Counted from the first letter of the stretch, positions 15,794 to 24,826 are shown. The stretch: 64,000 bases of DNA from Polyangiaceae bacterium (GCA_020633235.1 JACKEA010000002.1:620001-684000), one strand, 5' to 3'. Notes: generated by a model from the sequence alone, not told the origin. A program made the numbers and translations.

Positions 15794-16123
15794 ATGCTCA
15801 GGATCTACTCGGACATGCTCGATTGGCTCGAAGATCTCGTGGAGCTCATCGCTCGAATCGAGAAGCACGACCCGGACTTGGCTCGCCAGCTTCGACGGGC
15901 GTCGCGCTCGGTCGTGCTCAATACCGCCGAAGGCATGGATGCGCGCGGCCGCAACAAGAGCGCCAAGTACACCATTGCGCTCTGCGAAATGCGCGAGAGC
16001 TACGCTGTGCTCGAGGTCAGCGTTCGGCTTCGCTACATCCCGCCCCTGGTCGCGCCCCTCGAAGACCGCTCGCAGAAGATCATCGGCACCTTGTATCGCC
16101 TCGCGCATTCACGAGCGCAGTAG
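15794..16123 (+). CDS. S23-type four-helix bundle protein
   Basis: A 109-residue protein with the pattern of the four-helix bundle family first named after 23S rRNA intervening sequences: YSDMLDWLEDLVELIARIEK, LARQLRRASRSVVLNTAEGM, KYTIALCEMRESYAVLEVSV and a last helix DRSQKIIGTLYRLAH. The RRASRSVVLNTAEG helix with its NxAEG turn is the family hallmark. Function is not firmly known; the related Avd proteins serve diversity-generating retroelements, but no reverse transcriptase is present here. The ATG at 15794 is preceded by GGAGAA. It is isolated, with a repeat island upstream and a terminator-like hairpin downstream. Confidence 0.88.
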   Translation: MLRIYSDMLDWLEDLVELIARIEKHDPDLARQLRRASRSVVLNTAEGMDARGRNKSAKYTIALCEMRESYAVLEVSVRLRYIPPLVAPLEDRSQKIIGTLYRLAHSRAQ

Positions 16124-16129
16124 GGCGCC

Positions 16130-16163
16130 GCGAAGGGGCGCAGCACTTGGTGCGCCCCTTCGC
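16130..16163. terminator. Perfect 13 bp hairpin between convergent genes
   Basis: GCGAAGGGGCGCA and TGCGCCCCTTCGC pair perfectly around an 8-base loop. It lies 6 bases after the S23-family stop and 12 bases from the stop of the opposing lipoprotein gene. There is no T run, so it is a candidate bidirectional terminator or RNA-stabilising hairpin rather than a classical intrinsic terminator. Confidence 0.65.
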
Positions 16164-16175
16164 ACCGTCGCGTGG

Positions 16176-16589
16176 CTACGGATTGGGGCCACACAGCACC
16201 GGTGTTGACGCGAGGTGAATGAACGAAAGTGCGCCAGCATCCACTTCGATGGGTTGGCAACTCTGCTGGTAGCAAATCTCCAGGGGGTCACACTGGATCT
16301 CGTACTGTGTTCCTTGAAGATCGCCCGTACAGCCCGTCTCGCCGATTGCCGAGATCATCATGGTGGCGCTCTCCAAGTTGGGATCCGAAGTGGCACACGT
16401 GTAGCTTGGAGGTGTGCAAACAGCACACGTCGTCGTCATCCCATCGGCAGCGTCGTCGGGACCGGCGTCTGACATTCCCCCATCCGGGGCCACACCGCGC
16501 TTTGAGTCAGACGACCCACAACCGAGGCCGGACGCCAGGAGCAGAAGGAGTCCGACCCTGATCAAGCCAAACCGTGGCCTCTTGTTCAT
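16176..16589 (-). CDS. Small Cys-containing lipoprotein
   Basis: The 137-residue product has a signal peptide with lipobox SGLGC (MNKRPRFGLIRVGLLLLLAS), then a Ser/Asp/Gly/Ala linker and a domain with about nine cysteines, including TTCAVCTPPSYTC and CDPLEICYQQSC. Disulfide-bonded surface lipoproteins of this kind are common in myxobacteria; no enzyme domain is seen. The ATG at 16589 is chosen because upstream codons before the signal peptide look non-coding. It stands alone, convergent with the S23 protein. Confidence 0.8.
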   Translation of the reverse strand: MNKRPRFGLIRVGLLLLLASGLGCGSSDSKRGVAPDGGMSDAGPDDAADGMTTTCAVCTPPSYTCATSDPNLESATMMISAIGETGCTGDLQGTQYEIQCDPLEICYQQSCQPIEVDAGALSFIHLASTPVLCGPNP

Positions 16590-16764
16590 GTGATTCCTTG
16601 AACGCATCTCTTGTGCCGTACTCGATGGCCGGCGAAGACTCTCCACGGCTGACGCCACAAATTGCGACGTAGCTCTTGGCGTGCGGGTGTCCACCTTCCG
16701 GCGCCGGACATGGGTCGACGAGGTCTACCCTCCCCCATGACACAATTTGGCTCACAGACGAGAG

Positions 16765-16925
16765 ACTCGGCGCGCCAAATGTCCGCGGAGGCGGGAGCGG
16801 TTGCGGGAGCGGGTCCGGTTGCGGGAGCGGGTCTGGACGCGGGAGCGGGGCCGGTTGCGGGAGCGGGAGCGGACGCGGGTGCGGACGCGGGCGCCGGTCC
16901 GGACGCGGGTGCGCGGACGCGCGGG
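16765..16925. repeat. Array word plus hexamer array
   Basis: The word GCGCCAAATGTCCGCGG at about 16768 matches the core of the large arrays. It is followed by tandem 6- and 12-mers of the type TTGCGGGAGCGG and GACGCGGGTGCG up to 16925. The tract ends a few bases from the stop codon of the response regulator gene at 16932. Confidence 0.75.
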
Positions 16926-16931
16926 GTTGCG

Positions 16932-17621
16932 TCAGGGGACGAGTTTGTAGCCGTAGCCGTAGACGGTGAGGATGTGTTGCGGCTTTTCCGGGCGCTTCTC
17001 GAGCTTCTTGCGGAGCTTGACCACGTAGTTGTCGATGGTGCGGTTCGACGGGTTGGCGTCGACGCCCCACACCTTGTTCAGGATTTCCTCGCGGCTCACG
17101 GGTTGGCCCTGGCGCTCGTGCAGGAAGCGGAGGAGCTCGACCTCGTAGAAGCTCAGGGATTCCTCTTTCTCGCCGTCGCGCAGGAGCGTGTGGGAGCTCA
17201 CGTTCACGCTGGCATTGCCCACGCGAAAGACCAGGGTCTCGCTCGGACGGTTGATGCGACGAAACAGCGCGCGAATGCGGGCGATGAGCTCACCGACGCT
17301 GAACGGCTTGGTGACGTAGTCGTCCGCTCCGGCGTCCAGGCCGCGGATCTTGTCGGCCTCCTGACTGCGGGCGGTGAGCATGATCACCGGCATGAAGGCG
17401 TCGAAACGCCGGAGCTCCTCGCACACCTGGTAGCCGTTCATGTCCGGCAGCATCAGATCGAGGAGCACCACGTTGGGGCGCTCATGGCGCGCCAACGTGA
17501 CGCCCTCTTTGCCCGTCTTGGCGACGACCACGCGAAAGCCCTCGAACTCGAGCGCATCCGAGAGCCCGAGGACGATGTGGGGCTCGTCTTCGATGATCAG
17601 GATCGTCTTCGGGAGCTCCAT
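16932..17621 (-). CDS. OmpR/PhoB-family response regulator
   Basis: The 229-residue protein has a receiver domain (residues 1-120: IIEDEP acid pocket, phosphoacceptor Asp in VVLLDLMLPDMNG, LTAR, and KPF) and a winged-helix DNA-binding domain (130-229: SFYEVELLRFLHERQG, NRTIDNYVVKLRKKLE, HILTVYGYGYKLVP). It should be a phosphorylation-controlled transcription factor. No histidine kinase is adjacent, so the partner must lie elsewhere. A 10 bp hairpin ends three bases before its ATG and there is no visible Shine-Dalgarno sequence, so translation may be restricted by RNA structure. Confidence 0.93.
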   Translation of the reverse strand: MELPKTILIIEDEPHIVLGLSDALEFEGFRVVVAKTGKEGVTLARHERPNVVLLDLMLPDMNGYQVCEELRRFDAFMPVIMLTARSQEADKIRGLDAGADDYVTKPFSVGELIARIRALFRRINRPSETLVFRVGNASVNVSSHTLLRDGEKEESLSFYEVELLRFLHERQGQPVSREEILNKVWGVDANPSNRTIDNYVVKLRKKLEKRPEKPQHILTVYGYGYKLVP

Positions 17622-17623
17622 GA

Positions 17624-17656
17624 CCGCCCGGGCATCCTACCGAATGGCCCGGGCGG
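17624..17656 (-). terminator. Hairpin between VWA lipoprotein and response regulator
   Basis: CCGCCCGGGC (17624-17633) and GCCCGGGCGG (17647-17656) form a perfect 10 bp stem around a 13-base loop. On the minus strand it lies 26 bases after the stop of the VWA lipoprotein gene and directly before the response-regulator ATG. It could end VWA transcription or hide the ribosome site of the next gene. Confidence 0.6.
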
Positions 17657-17681
17657 GTAAAGGCCGACCATCAAGTCGAGG

Positions 17682-19994
17682 TCACAGCGGTTTTCCGAGG
17701 CAAGCGATGAACACGGTGGAACCTGAAGCGGGCGTTTCATCGCCAACGAAACGCAGCTTGCGCGCGGGGTGGCAGTCCTTCACCAGCTCCGGGTTGCCGA
17801 CCGCTACGGACGGATCCGCGTCGATGTAGCACCAGCCCACGGCATCCGCGGCGGGCACGAGGTCGTTCTCACACGACGCCTTGTTCGTCGCCTCCCCCAG
17901 CTCGCACATGCAGAACGAATCCGGCGTGCAGTCCGGTGCGCCTTCGAGGCCGCACTGTCCGGTCTGCTTCAACCGGCTGAGCACGGGCTTGACCAGCTTC
18001 GAATCCACGGCGCTTCGGTTCTGAGCGCCGTCACAGGAGCAGCCGCCGCCGGACTTCACTTCCACCACGGCGCACTGCGTCTCCGTCGTGCCGTCGTCGT
18101 TCTTGATGACGGTGATGGGACGGTTCACGCACTTGGAAGTGAGCTGCTTCTTCAGCTGCTCCACGATGGCCGATACCGCGGGCGTGTAGCCGTAGCTGGG
18201 CTTGCCCTGATCCGCGAGCTTGGACAGCTTCGGGCAGATGGACGCCACGATGGCGTTCTCCCCGATGCCCTTCAGTACCTCCAGCTGCCGGAGGCCCGGA
18301 TATGCCTTGGCGAAGTACTGCATGCTCGAGTAGCCAGCGCCCGGGCCACTACCGGGCGCCTGACACAACGGATCGTTCTCGGTATACGAAGCTTTGGAGA
18401 TGGCATCGTCCACGTCCTTGCAGTCGCACTTGTCCACGTCGCAATCCTGCGCGTCGGACAGCGGGAAGATGCAGGCGTACTGCAGATCGGACCCGTCGCT
18501 TACGCGGTCGTGACCGTTGATGGCGTCGGCTCCCTGCGCGGAGTCGGCACCGGGTACGCCGCTTCGAGCCTGTACGGACTCCACCATGTGCGGATCGCTG
18601 TTGGGTCCGGGCGTAATGCGACTCCAATCGATCTTTTCGGGGGTCAGGTACTCCAGGGTGTCCGCGTTCTGCGGATCGTTGCTCTCGGGCGTGGACACCA
18701 GCTGCCAGGGAACGCCCACGATGCCCGCGAGGTACACCAGATCCGGATCGCGCACCTTGCCGCCGGTGCGCAGCAGCGGATTCGGAACTTCGCGCCCCAT
18801 GCGATCCGTGATTAGCGGCTGTGTCAGACCCTTCACGTAACGATCCACTGGGTACAGCCAGTCCACTCCGTAGCGCTGCTTCTGCTGCCAGCAGCGAAGG
18901 TTCGGGGGATCCTCCGTGTCGGAGTACTTGCCCTTCTTGCACTCGGCGTCGTCCGCCACCGGCGGGCAGCCCTCTACGTCACCGAGACCGCAGGTGTGGC
19001 AACACGGGCTGTCCGGATCCGTCGCGCACGCCGACGTGGCCCGGAACAAAGGGAGTTCCGAGGTCGCCAGGAACCCCTGCCCCTCCACGCCGGGTCCGCC
19101 ATCGCGGATGGAGCAGTCGTTTTCATCGCTCAGCATGATCACTGCGACGAGGGAGTCCGGCCGTAAGAAGCTCTCGCGCTGCGCGAGCAGCGTCTTGTCG
19201 GCGCAGACACCACCGACGCACACCCCAGGATGACCTTGGCCGTCGTCGCAGTCTTGACCGTCCGCCGCGCAGCTGGGGAGCTGGATGGTGTTGTCCTGCA
19301 CCCGCACCGAGACCGGCGGCTGCGGGTCGATCAGGAAGCGATACCACGACTCGAGGGACGCTTCGTACCCGCAGCCCTGCTCGCCGGCGGCAGTCACCCC
19401 CGCGGCAAAGTCGCTCACCAGCGTCGTCGCGTCTGCCGTCCCACCGGTGCCCCCAGGATTCCACCACAGAAAGCCGAGGCCGTCGCTGTCGGGCACGCCA
19501 GTGCGCACCGTGGGCATCAGGTGCGCGTGGTCGTCCTCCGTAGCGTTGGACGTGCAGTAGCTCCCGCCATGGGATCCCAAGCTGGAAGAGATCACGCCGA
19601 TGTGGATGTCCTCCACCGGCTTGAACTCCGGCTCGCTCCCGTTCGGGCAGTTCGGCGCGGCGGTGCCCGGAATCAGCGCTTGGGTCTGCGAGTCCACGCA
19701 CACCGGCGTGACCAAGCGGCGCACGAGCTCCGGCACGGCATCCGCCAAGATCTTCTGCTTGTCCGCCATGCTCTGGGAGTTATCCACCATGAACAAGAGG
19801 TCGATCTTGTCGACAGCGGTGCTCTTCACCTCGTCGATGCTGATGTTCGTTGTGTTGGGCGACGCGGGGGATACGGGGCGATCCAGGCAGCCGGACGACA
19901 GCGCGGCGACGATACCGACACTGGCGAGACCGGCGAGCCCAGCGCGCACTACACCCGTAGCGCGCGCCCCTCGCGGGGACGTGTGCTGCTTCAT
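17682..19994 (-). CDS. Large von Willebrand A domain lipoprotein, paralogue 1
   Basis: The 770-residue product begins with a signal peptide and lipobox LSSGC, then CLDRPVSPASPNTTN and a VWA-like domain whose MIDAS motif is DLLFMVDNSQSMADK (near residues 70-85, DxSxS). Cys-rich stretches follow (CCHTCGLGDVEGC, CDVDKCDC, GGCSCDGAQN), with LSDENDC near residue 330. It is expected on the cell surface or outer membrane, perhaps binding a divalent-metal-dependent ligand; no enzymatic motif is visible. The ATG at 19994 has AAGGAGCC upstream. It is about the same length and order as the next gene, so they arose by tandem duplication. Confidence 0.85.
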   Translation of the reverse strand: MKQHTSPRGARATGVVRAGLAGLASVGIVAALSSGCLDRPVSPASPNTTNISIDEVKSTAVDKIDLLFMVDNSQSMADKQKILADAVPELVRRLVTPVCVDSQTQALIPGTAAPNCPNGSEPEFKPVEDIHIGVISSSLGSHGGSYCTSNATEDDHAHLMPTVRTGVPDSDGLGFLWWNPGGTGGTADATTLVSDFAAGVTAAGEQGCGYEASLESWYRFLIDPQPPVSVRVQDNTIQLPSCAADGQDCDDGQGHPGVCVGGVCADKTLLAQRESFLRPDSLVAVIMLSDENDCSIRDGGPGVEGQGFLATSELPLFRATSACATDPDSPCCHTCGLGDVEGCPPVADDAECKKGKYSDTEDPPNLRCWQQKQRYGVDWLYPVDRYVKGLTQPLITDRMGREVPNPLLRTGGKVRDPDLVYLAGIVGVPWQLVSTPESNDPQNADTLEYLTPEKIDWSRITPGPNSDPHMVESVQARSGVPGADSAQGADAINGHDRVSDGSDLQYACIFPLSDAQDCDVDKCDCKDVDDAISKASYTENDPLCQAPGSGPGAGYSSMQYFAKAYPGLRQLEVLKGIGENAIVASICPKLSKLADQGKPSYGYTPAVSAIVEQLKKQLTSKCVNRPITVIKNDDGTTETQCAVVEVKSGGGCSCDGAQNRSAVDSKLVKPVLSRLKQTGQCGLEGAPDCTPDSFCMCELGEATNKASCENDLVPAADAVGWCYIDADPSVAVGNPELVKDCHPARKLRFVGDETPASGSTVFIACLGKPL

Positions 19995-20220
19995 GATGAC
20001 GGCTCCTTGATGGATGAATGGCCGGAGCGTCGCTGAGCGATCACGCGACGATGCGACATCGAGCAAACAGCAACGTCCGTGCCGGCCGCTTCTTCGCAGC
20101 ACGGCGCCAAGCAGCACCAAAGAGCGCCAAGTGCGTTGTCGTCAGCGTCAACGCGGGAGGCACAAAACGAAAAAGGCGACACCGCTCGGTGCCGCCTTCT
20201 TCGTCGATCCTACTGGGGGA
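19995..20220. promoter_or_regulatory. Intergenic between VWA paralogues
   Basis: This holds the promoter and leader of the downstream VWA gene and the terminator of the upstream one (20170-20196). The ribosome site AAGGAGCC lies at about 20001-20008 on the minus strand. No other gene is seen. Confidence 0.5.
20170..20196 (-). terminator. Intrinsic terminator of VWA paralogue 2
   Basis: Read on the minus strand, GGCGGCACC-GAGC-GGTGTCGCC forms a 9 bp stem with one G-U or mismatch and is followed directly by TTTTT. It lies 25 bases after the stop codon at 20221. This is the clearest rho-independent terminator in the window. Confidence 0.85.
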
Positions 20221-22587
20221 TCAGCTACCCGCGTCGCCTGTGAGGATCTTGCCGAGGCAGGCGATGAACACCGTCGCTCCCGAAGCCGGCGTATCGTTGC
20301 CGACGAAGCGGAGCTGGCGGGGCGGGTTGCACTGGGAGACCAGTGCTGGATTGCCGATGCCGAGCTCGGCATCGATGTAACACCAGCCGATGCCCTGGGT
20401 GGCGCCGTCCGGGTCGTTCTCGCACGACTGCTTGTTCGAGGCCTCGTTGATCTCGCACTGGCAGAAGTTGACCGCATCGCAGGGGATGCCCGATGCGGAA
20501 CCCGGGCCGCACTGGCCCAGAGCCGCGAGCTGCTTGAACACCGGGCTCACCAGCTTGGGATCCACCGGCCCACGGTTGGCGTTTCCGTCACAGTTGCAGG
20601 CACCGTTCTGGGTCGCCGACACCTCCACCACTGCGCACTGGGTCTCGGTCTCGCCGGTGTCAGGATTGACGTTCACCGCGATGGGTCGGTTCACGCACTT
20701 GACGTTCAGCGCTTCCTTCAGGCGTTCGATGATGGCGCCCACGGCTGGGTTGTAGCCATAGCTCGCCGCCGTCTTGTCGCTCGTGTTCTTTGGGCAGATG
20801 GAGGCCACGATCGAGTTTTCCCCGAAGTCGTGCAGCACCTCGAGCTGCCGCAACCCCGGATACGCCTTGGCCAAACGCTGGGTGTAGGAGTACCCGCCAC
20901 CGGTGTCTTGGCAGAGCGGGTTGTTGAGGGCGTAGCCCGGATCACCACCCGTCTTGCAGTCGCAGCCGCCCGTGGCGCCCTGACAGTTGCGGGGCTGCTC
21001 CAGCGGGAAGATGCAGGCGTACTGCAGGTCGTCGTTGGCCGGCAGCCACTCGTGGCCGCTGTACGGATCGGCTCCTGGTGCGGAATTCGGATCTGGCAAA
21101 TTCGCACGCGGAACGACGGACTCGATCATGTGGGGATCACCGGGAGGGCCGTAGCCGGACACGCCGGGCCCCGGGCTGCCGCTGTGGATGATCTTGGACC
21201 AGTCGATGTCGCCCGCGTTGAGGTAGTTGAGCGTGTTCGGGTCGCTCTGGCTCGCCGCGTCGGAAATCAGCTGCCAGGGCACGCCCACGATGCCTGCGAG
21301 GAAGATCAGGCTGGGATCGCGGGAGGTACCGCTGGAGTTGGCGAACAGCGGGTTCGGCACTTCCTGCCCCGTGCGGTTGAAGATCCGCTGCTGAGTCAGG
21401 CCGTCGATGTAGCGCTTGATCGGGTACAGCCAGTCCACACCAAAGCGGCGCTTCTGCTCCCAGCAGCGCAAATTGGGGGTGTCCTCGGTGTTCTGGTCGT
21501 AAGCGCCCTTCTGGCACTCAACATCCTGATCCGTGGGCGTGCACCCCTGCGGCGCGAGCTGACCGCAACTGAAGCAGCACGGGTCATCCGGGTTCGAATT
21601 GCAGGCGCTGGTGGCCCGGGGAACGGGGCTGCCGCTGGTGGACACCAGCCAGGCCTGGCCATCGTCCCGGATGGAGCAGTCGTTCTCGTCGCTCAGCATG
21701 ATGACGGCGACCAACGAGTCTCCCCGCAGGAAGTTCTGGCGCTGCTCGAGCAGGGTCTTGTCCGCGCAGATGCCGCCAGTGCAGATACCGGGTTGCCCGT
21801 TACCGGGATCGCAATCCTGACCTTCGGCGGCGGGATCGCAGGTAGACACAGTCGTGAGCCCGGTGGTGGGGTCCTTCGCCACCGCGCCAGGGGGCTGGGG
21901 ATCCACCAGGAAGCGGTACCAGGACTCGAGGGATGCCTCGTAGCCGCAGCCCTGCTCGCCCGGCCCCTTCACGTTGGCCGAAAAGTCGTTGAACAGTGCG
22001 CTGTCGTTGTTCTGGCCCGGAGGGTTACCCTTGCCATCCGGATCCCACCACAGGAAGCCGAGACCGTTGTAGCTCGGGATGCCGCCACGCACCGAGGCGA
22101 TCAGTCGTGCCCGGTCGTTCTGACCCTCGGCACCGCCCTCGCACACGTCGCCGCCGTGGCCACCCAAGCTGGACGAGATCACGCCGATGTGGATGTCCCG
22201 GATCGGCTTGAACTCGGGCTCGGAGCCTCCCGGGCAGTCCGGCGTGGCGTACTGGCCGGTGGGCGTGGTGTGGTCCGTGGCGTCCACGCAAATCGGCGTC
22301 ACCAAGCGCTTGGCCAGCTCCGGCACCGCGTCCGCAAGGATGGCCTGCTTGTCGGCCATCGAGATGGAGTTGTCGATCATGAACAAGAGGTCGATCTTGT
22401 CCACGCTCTGCTGGCGGATCTGGTCGACGAACACGTTGGTGGTGTTCGGCGAGGCCGGCGACACGGGCCGATCCAGGCAGCCGGTGGCCAGGCCTGAGAT
22501 GGCCGCCACGGCGGTGAGGCCAGCCAATCCCGCACGCACCAGACGCGCGGAGATCGACCGATTCCCGGGCGAACGCTTCAGCTTCAT
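20221..22587 (-). CDS. Large von Willebrand A domain lipoprotein, paralogue 2
   Basis: The 788-residue protein has a signal peptide with lipobox LATGC, the same CLDRPVSPASPNTTN linker as its neighbour, and the MIDAS motif DLLFMIDNSISMADK. Further shared blocks are VAVIMLSDENDCSIRD, LRCWEQKRRFGVDWLYPI, IFLAGIVGVPWQLISD and the C-terminal LRFVGNDTPASGATVFIACL. The two copies clearly differ in the loops, so the duplication is not recent. It probably sits on the outer membrane surface. The start ATG has an AAGGAG site, and an 8 bp hairpin lies about 32 bases upstream in the leader. Confidence 0.87.
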   Translation of the reverse strand: MKLKRSPGNRSISARLVRAGLAGLTAVAAISGLATGCLDRPVSPASPNTTNVFVDQIRQQSVDKIDLLFMIDNSISMADKQAILADAVPELAKRLVTPICVDATDHTTPTGQYATPDCPGGSEPEFKPIRDIHIGVISSSLGGHGGDVCEGGAEGQNDRARLIASVRGGIPSYNGLGFLWWDPDGKGNPPGQNNDSALFNDFSANVKGPGEQGCGYEASLESWYRFLVDPQPPGAVAKDPTTGLTTVSTCDPAAEGQDCDPGNGQPGICTGGICADKTLLEQRQNFLRGDSLVAVIMLSDENDCSIRDDGQAWLVSTSGSPVPRATSACNSNPDDPCCFSCGQLAPQGCTPTDQDVECQKGAYDQNTEDTPNLRCWEQKRRFGVDWLYPIKRYIDGLTQQRIFNRTGQEVPNPLFANSSGTSRDPSLIFLAGIVGVPWQLISDAASQSDPNTLNYLNAGDIDWSKIIHSGSPGPGVSGYGPPGDPHMIESVVPRANLPDPNSAPGADPYSGHEWLPANDDLQYACIFPLEQPRNCQGATGGCDCKTGGDPGYALNNPLCQDTGGGYSYTQRLAKAYPGLRQLEVLHDFGENSIVASICPKNTSDKTAASYGYNPAVGAIIERLKEALNVKCVNRPIAVNVNPDTGETETQCAVVEVSATQNGACNCDGNANRGPVDPKLVSPVFKQLAALGQCGPGSASGIPCDAVNFCQCEINEASNKQSCENDPDGATQGIGWCYIDAELGIGNPALVSQCNPPRQLRFVGNDTPASGATVFIACLGKILTGDAGS

Positions 22588-22891
22588 TACGACGACTCCT
22601 TGGGTGGCGCTAAGGCCGGGACCGGCTCCAGCGCCGGTCCGGTAATCGAACAGTGGAGGCGACCCCTGCCGGCCGCCCCGGACGCCGGTCCCAGAAACCG
22701 GCGGTAGGAGCGTAAGTGCCCGGGACGATTGCTGTCAATCGCGCCGTGCGCTGCCCTTTGAGCCGCCCGAAAGCCATGCATCCGTAGAAAGGTCGAGCAA
22801 ACCTCGTGCCCCACCCAATGCGCGGAAATCGGCCCCATCTCACCCGCGAGCGCCAACTTCGTTGTCCATCGGCCGCCGGGGTCGGCAACCA
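22588..22891. promoter_or_regulatory. Upstream region of VWA paralogue 2 with leader hairpin
   Basis: About 300 bases lie between the end of uvrC and the VWA start, both on the minus strand. GGACCGGC-TCCAGC-GCCGGTCC (22619-22640) is a perfect 8 bp stem-loop that would fall in the VWA leader or promoter. I see no gene and no clear sigma70 boxes. The uvrC stop lies directly at 22892. Confidence 0.45.
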
Positions 22892-24766
22892 CTATGGCTT
22901 TTGGAAGTGCTCCCGCAGTGCTTGGAGCTGCCGCTTGCCCACGCCGGGCACGGCCAAGATGTCCGCGTCGCTCGCCGTGCGGATCGCGCCCAGGGAGCCC
23001 AGGTGCTTGAGCAGCGCCTGCCGCGTCTTGGGGCCGATGCCATGGATGCGATCGAGCTCCGACTCGAAGCGTCGCTTCTTGCCGACCTTCTTGCGCCCGC
23101 GGTTACTGAAGCGATGGGCCTCGTCCCGGGCTCGAGCCAGGAGGAACAGCTCGGGGCTGTTGGGCCGGAGCGGGATCGGGTTCTTCTGTCCCGGTAGGTA
23201 CACGCGGTCCACGAGCTTCTCTCCCAGGGGCGACTCCTTCTCCTTGGCCAAGCCCACCACCGCTAGGTCGTGCAGACCGAGATCCCGCGCGGCGGTCAGC
23301 GCCACCGCCAGCTGCCCGCGGCCGCCGTCCACCACGAACAGATCCGGCAGCTCCCACTCGCCGGTTTGCTCCTCGCCCTCTGCCGCGGCACGGCCCCGCG
23401 CAAAGCGTCGCCCGAGCACCTCCGCCATCGCGCCGTAGTCGTCGCCATCGGCGACGGACTTCACCTTGTACGTGCGATAGCGCTTCTTGTCGGGCACGCC
23501 GTTGTCGAGAGCCACCACCGCGCCGACGGTGTCGCTGCCGCCCAGGTGCGAGATGTCGCAACACTCGATACGCCGCGGCAGCGTGGGCAGACGCAGCCGC
23601 GTCTGGAGCTTCGCCAGCCGCTCGTCGATGTCGTCGGCGGCGCGCCGCTTCTCCTCGAACGCGTGGCGCGCGTTGTCCATCGCCAGGTCGAGCAGCTTCT
23701 TGCGGCTGCCCCGCGCGGGCGCCACCAGCTCCACCCGTTTCGTGCGCGGGCGCCGCTCCGCCAGCCACTCCGCGACGCCCTCCGCGCCCTCGGGCAGGAG
23801 CGGCACGATGATCTCGTCGGGCACCAGCTCCGCGCTGCCCTCGCCGCCGTAGTGCTCGCGCAAGAACGTCGCCACGATCTCGTCGTCCGGCAGCTCCACC
23901 CGCGCGTGCGAGAAGCTCGCGGTATCGATCACGCGCCCCGCGCGCACGTACAGCACGCTGAGCTCCACCAGATCTCCCTCGCGGTACATGCCCAGCACGT
24001 CCTGGTCGCGATCCGTGACCACCACCACGCGCTGCGCCTCGCGCACCAGCTCCACCGCCCGGAGCTGATCGCGATAGATCGCCGCCAGCTCGTACTCCAT
24101 CTGCTCGCTGGCCTGCCGCATGCGCTCTTTCAGCTCTTTGCTGAGCTCGTCGTGACGTCCGTCCAAGAACAGCGTCACCGCCCGCACTTGCTGGCCGTAG
24201 TGCTCGCGATCCACCTCGTACACGCAGGGCGCCGGGCAGCGCTTGATCTGAAACTGCAGGCATGCGCGTCGCCGCCCCGACAGCTCGCGGTCGGAGCAGG
24301 TGCGGAGCTGAAAGTGCTTTTCCACCAGGTGCAGCGTGCGCCGCGCCGCCGTCGCCGAGTGATACGGGCCGAAGTAGCGCGCGCCGTCCTTCTCCGGTCG
24401 CCGCACCAGCTCGAGGCGCGGCCACTCGTGCTCCAAGGAGAGCTTGAGGGTCAGGTACTCCTTGTCGTCGCGGAGCTTGACGTTGTAGCGCGGCCGTCGC
24501 TCCTTGATCAGGCTGTTCTCGAGGATGGCCGCTTCCTTCTCCGTGGCCGTGACCACGGTTTCCAGATCCGCCACCTGCCGCCGGAGCAACGGGATGAAGC
24601 CGCGGTCGTCGCTGGAGCCGTCCTGGAAGTAGCTCCGCACCCGCGAGCGCAGGCTCTTGGCCTTGCCGATGTACAGCGGCTCCCCCGCAGAGTCGCGGAA
24701 CACGTAGCAGCCGGGCCGCGCCGGCAGCGCGTCGAGCTTTTCTCGGACCGCGTCGGGGACTGACAT
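22892..24766 (-). CDS. uvrC: UvrABC excinuclease subunit C
   Basis: The 624-residue protein has all UvrC parts in order. They are a GIY-YIG nuclease for the 3' incision (residues 15-95, GCYVFRDSAGEPLYIGKAKS), a Cys-containing and UVR interaction region (about 150-240), an RNase H-like domain for the 5' incision (about 390-560, ECCDISHLGGSDTVGAVV and DLFVVDGGRGQL), and tandem HhH motifs (575-620, IHGIGPKTRQALLKHLGS and ILAVPGVGKRQLQALREHF). It makes the two cuts around DNA lesions with UvrB. Length is normal. It appears to be a single-gene unit. Confidence 0.97.
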   Translation of the reverse strand: MSVPDAVREKLDALPARPGCYVFRDSAGEPLYIGKAKSLRSRVRSYFQDGSSDDRGFIPLLRRQVADLETVVTATEKEAAILENSLIKERRPRYNVKLRDDKEYLTLKLSLEHEWPRLELVRRPEKDGARYFGPYHSATAARRTLHLVEKHFQLRTCSDRELSGRRRACLQFQIKRCPAPCVYEVDREHYGQQVRAVTLFLDGRHDELSKELKERMRQASEQMEYELAAIYRDQLRAVELVREAQRVVVVTDRDQDVLGMYREGDLVELSVLYVRAGRVIDTASFSHARVELPDDEIVATFLREHYGGEGSAELVPDEIIVPLLPEGAEGVAEWLAERRPRTKRVELVAPARGSRKKLLDLAMDNARHAFEEKRRAADDIDERLAKLQTRLRLPTLPRRIECCDISHLGGSDTVGAVVALDNGVPDKKRYRTYKVKSVADGDDYGAMAEVLGRRFARGRAAAEGEEQTGEWELPDLFVVDGGRGQLAVALTAARDLGLHDLAVVGLAKEKESPLGEKLVDRVYLPGQKNPIPLRPNSPELFLLARARDEAHRFSNRGRKKVGKKRRFESELDRIHGIGPKTRQALLKHLGSLGAIRTASDADILAVPGVGKRQLQALREHFQKP

Positions 24767-24805
24767 GAGACGGCGCCGAGCCTACCACCGACGTCCGGGC
24801 CCTGC

Positions 24806-24826
24806 TTTTTCCGCGGCGTACCGACA
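24806..24826 (-). repeat. TTGTYGG-box gene-end element, single arm
   Basis: TTTTTCCGCGGCGTACCGACA is the reverse-oriented arm of the family. Unlike most copies it lies between two divergent genes rather than after a stop codon. Confidence 0.65.

Noticed and set aside
15050..16108. 352-codon minus-strand frame over the 57 bp repeats
   Set aside because: It overlaps the clear S23-family gene antisense and consists mostly of repeats.
15115..16123. Diversity-generating retroelement (Avd-like protein plus repeats)
   Set aside because: No reverse transcriptase, no template/variable repeat pair with A-specific differences.
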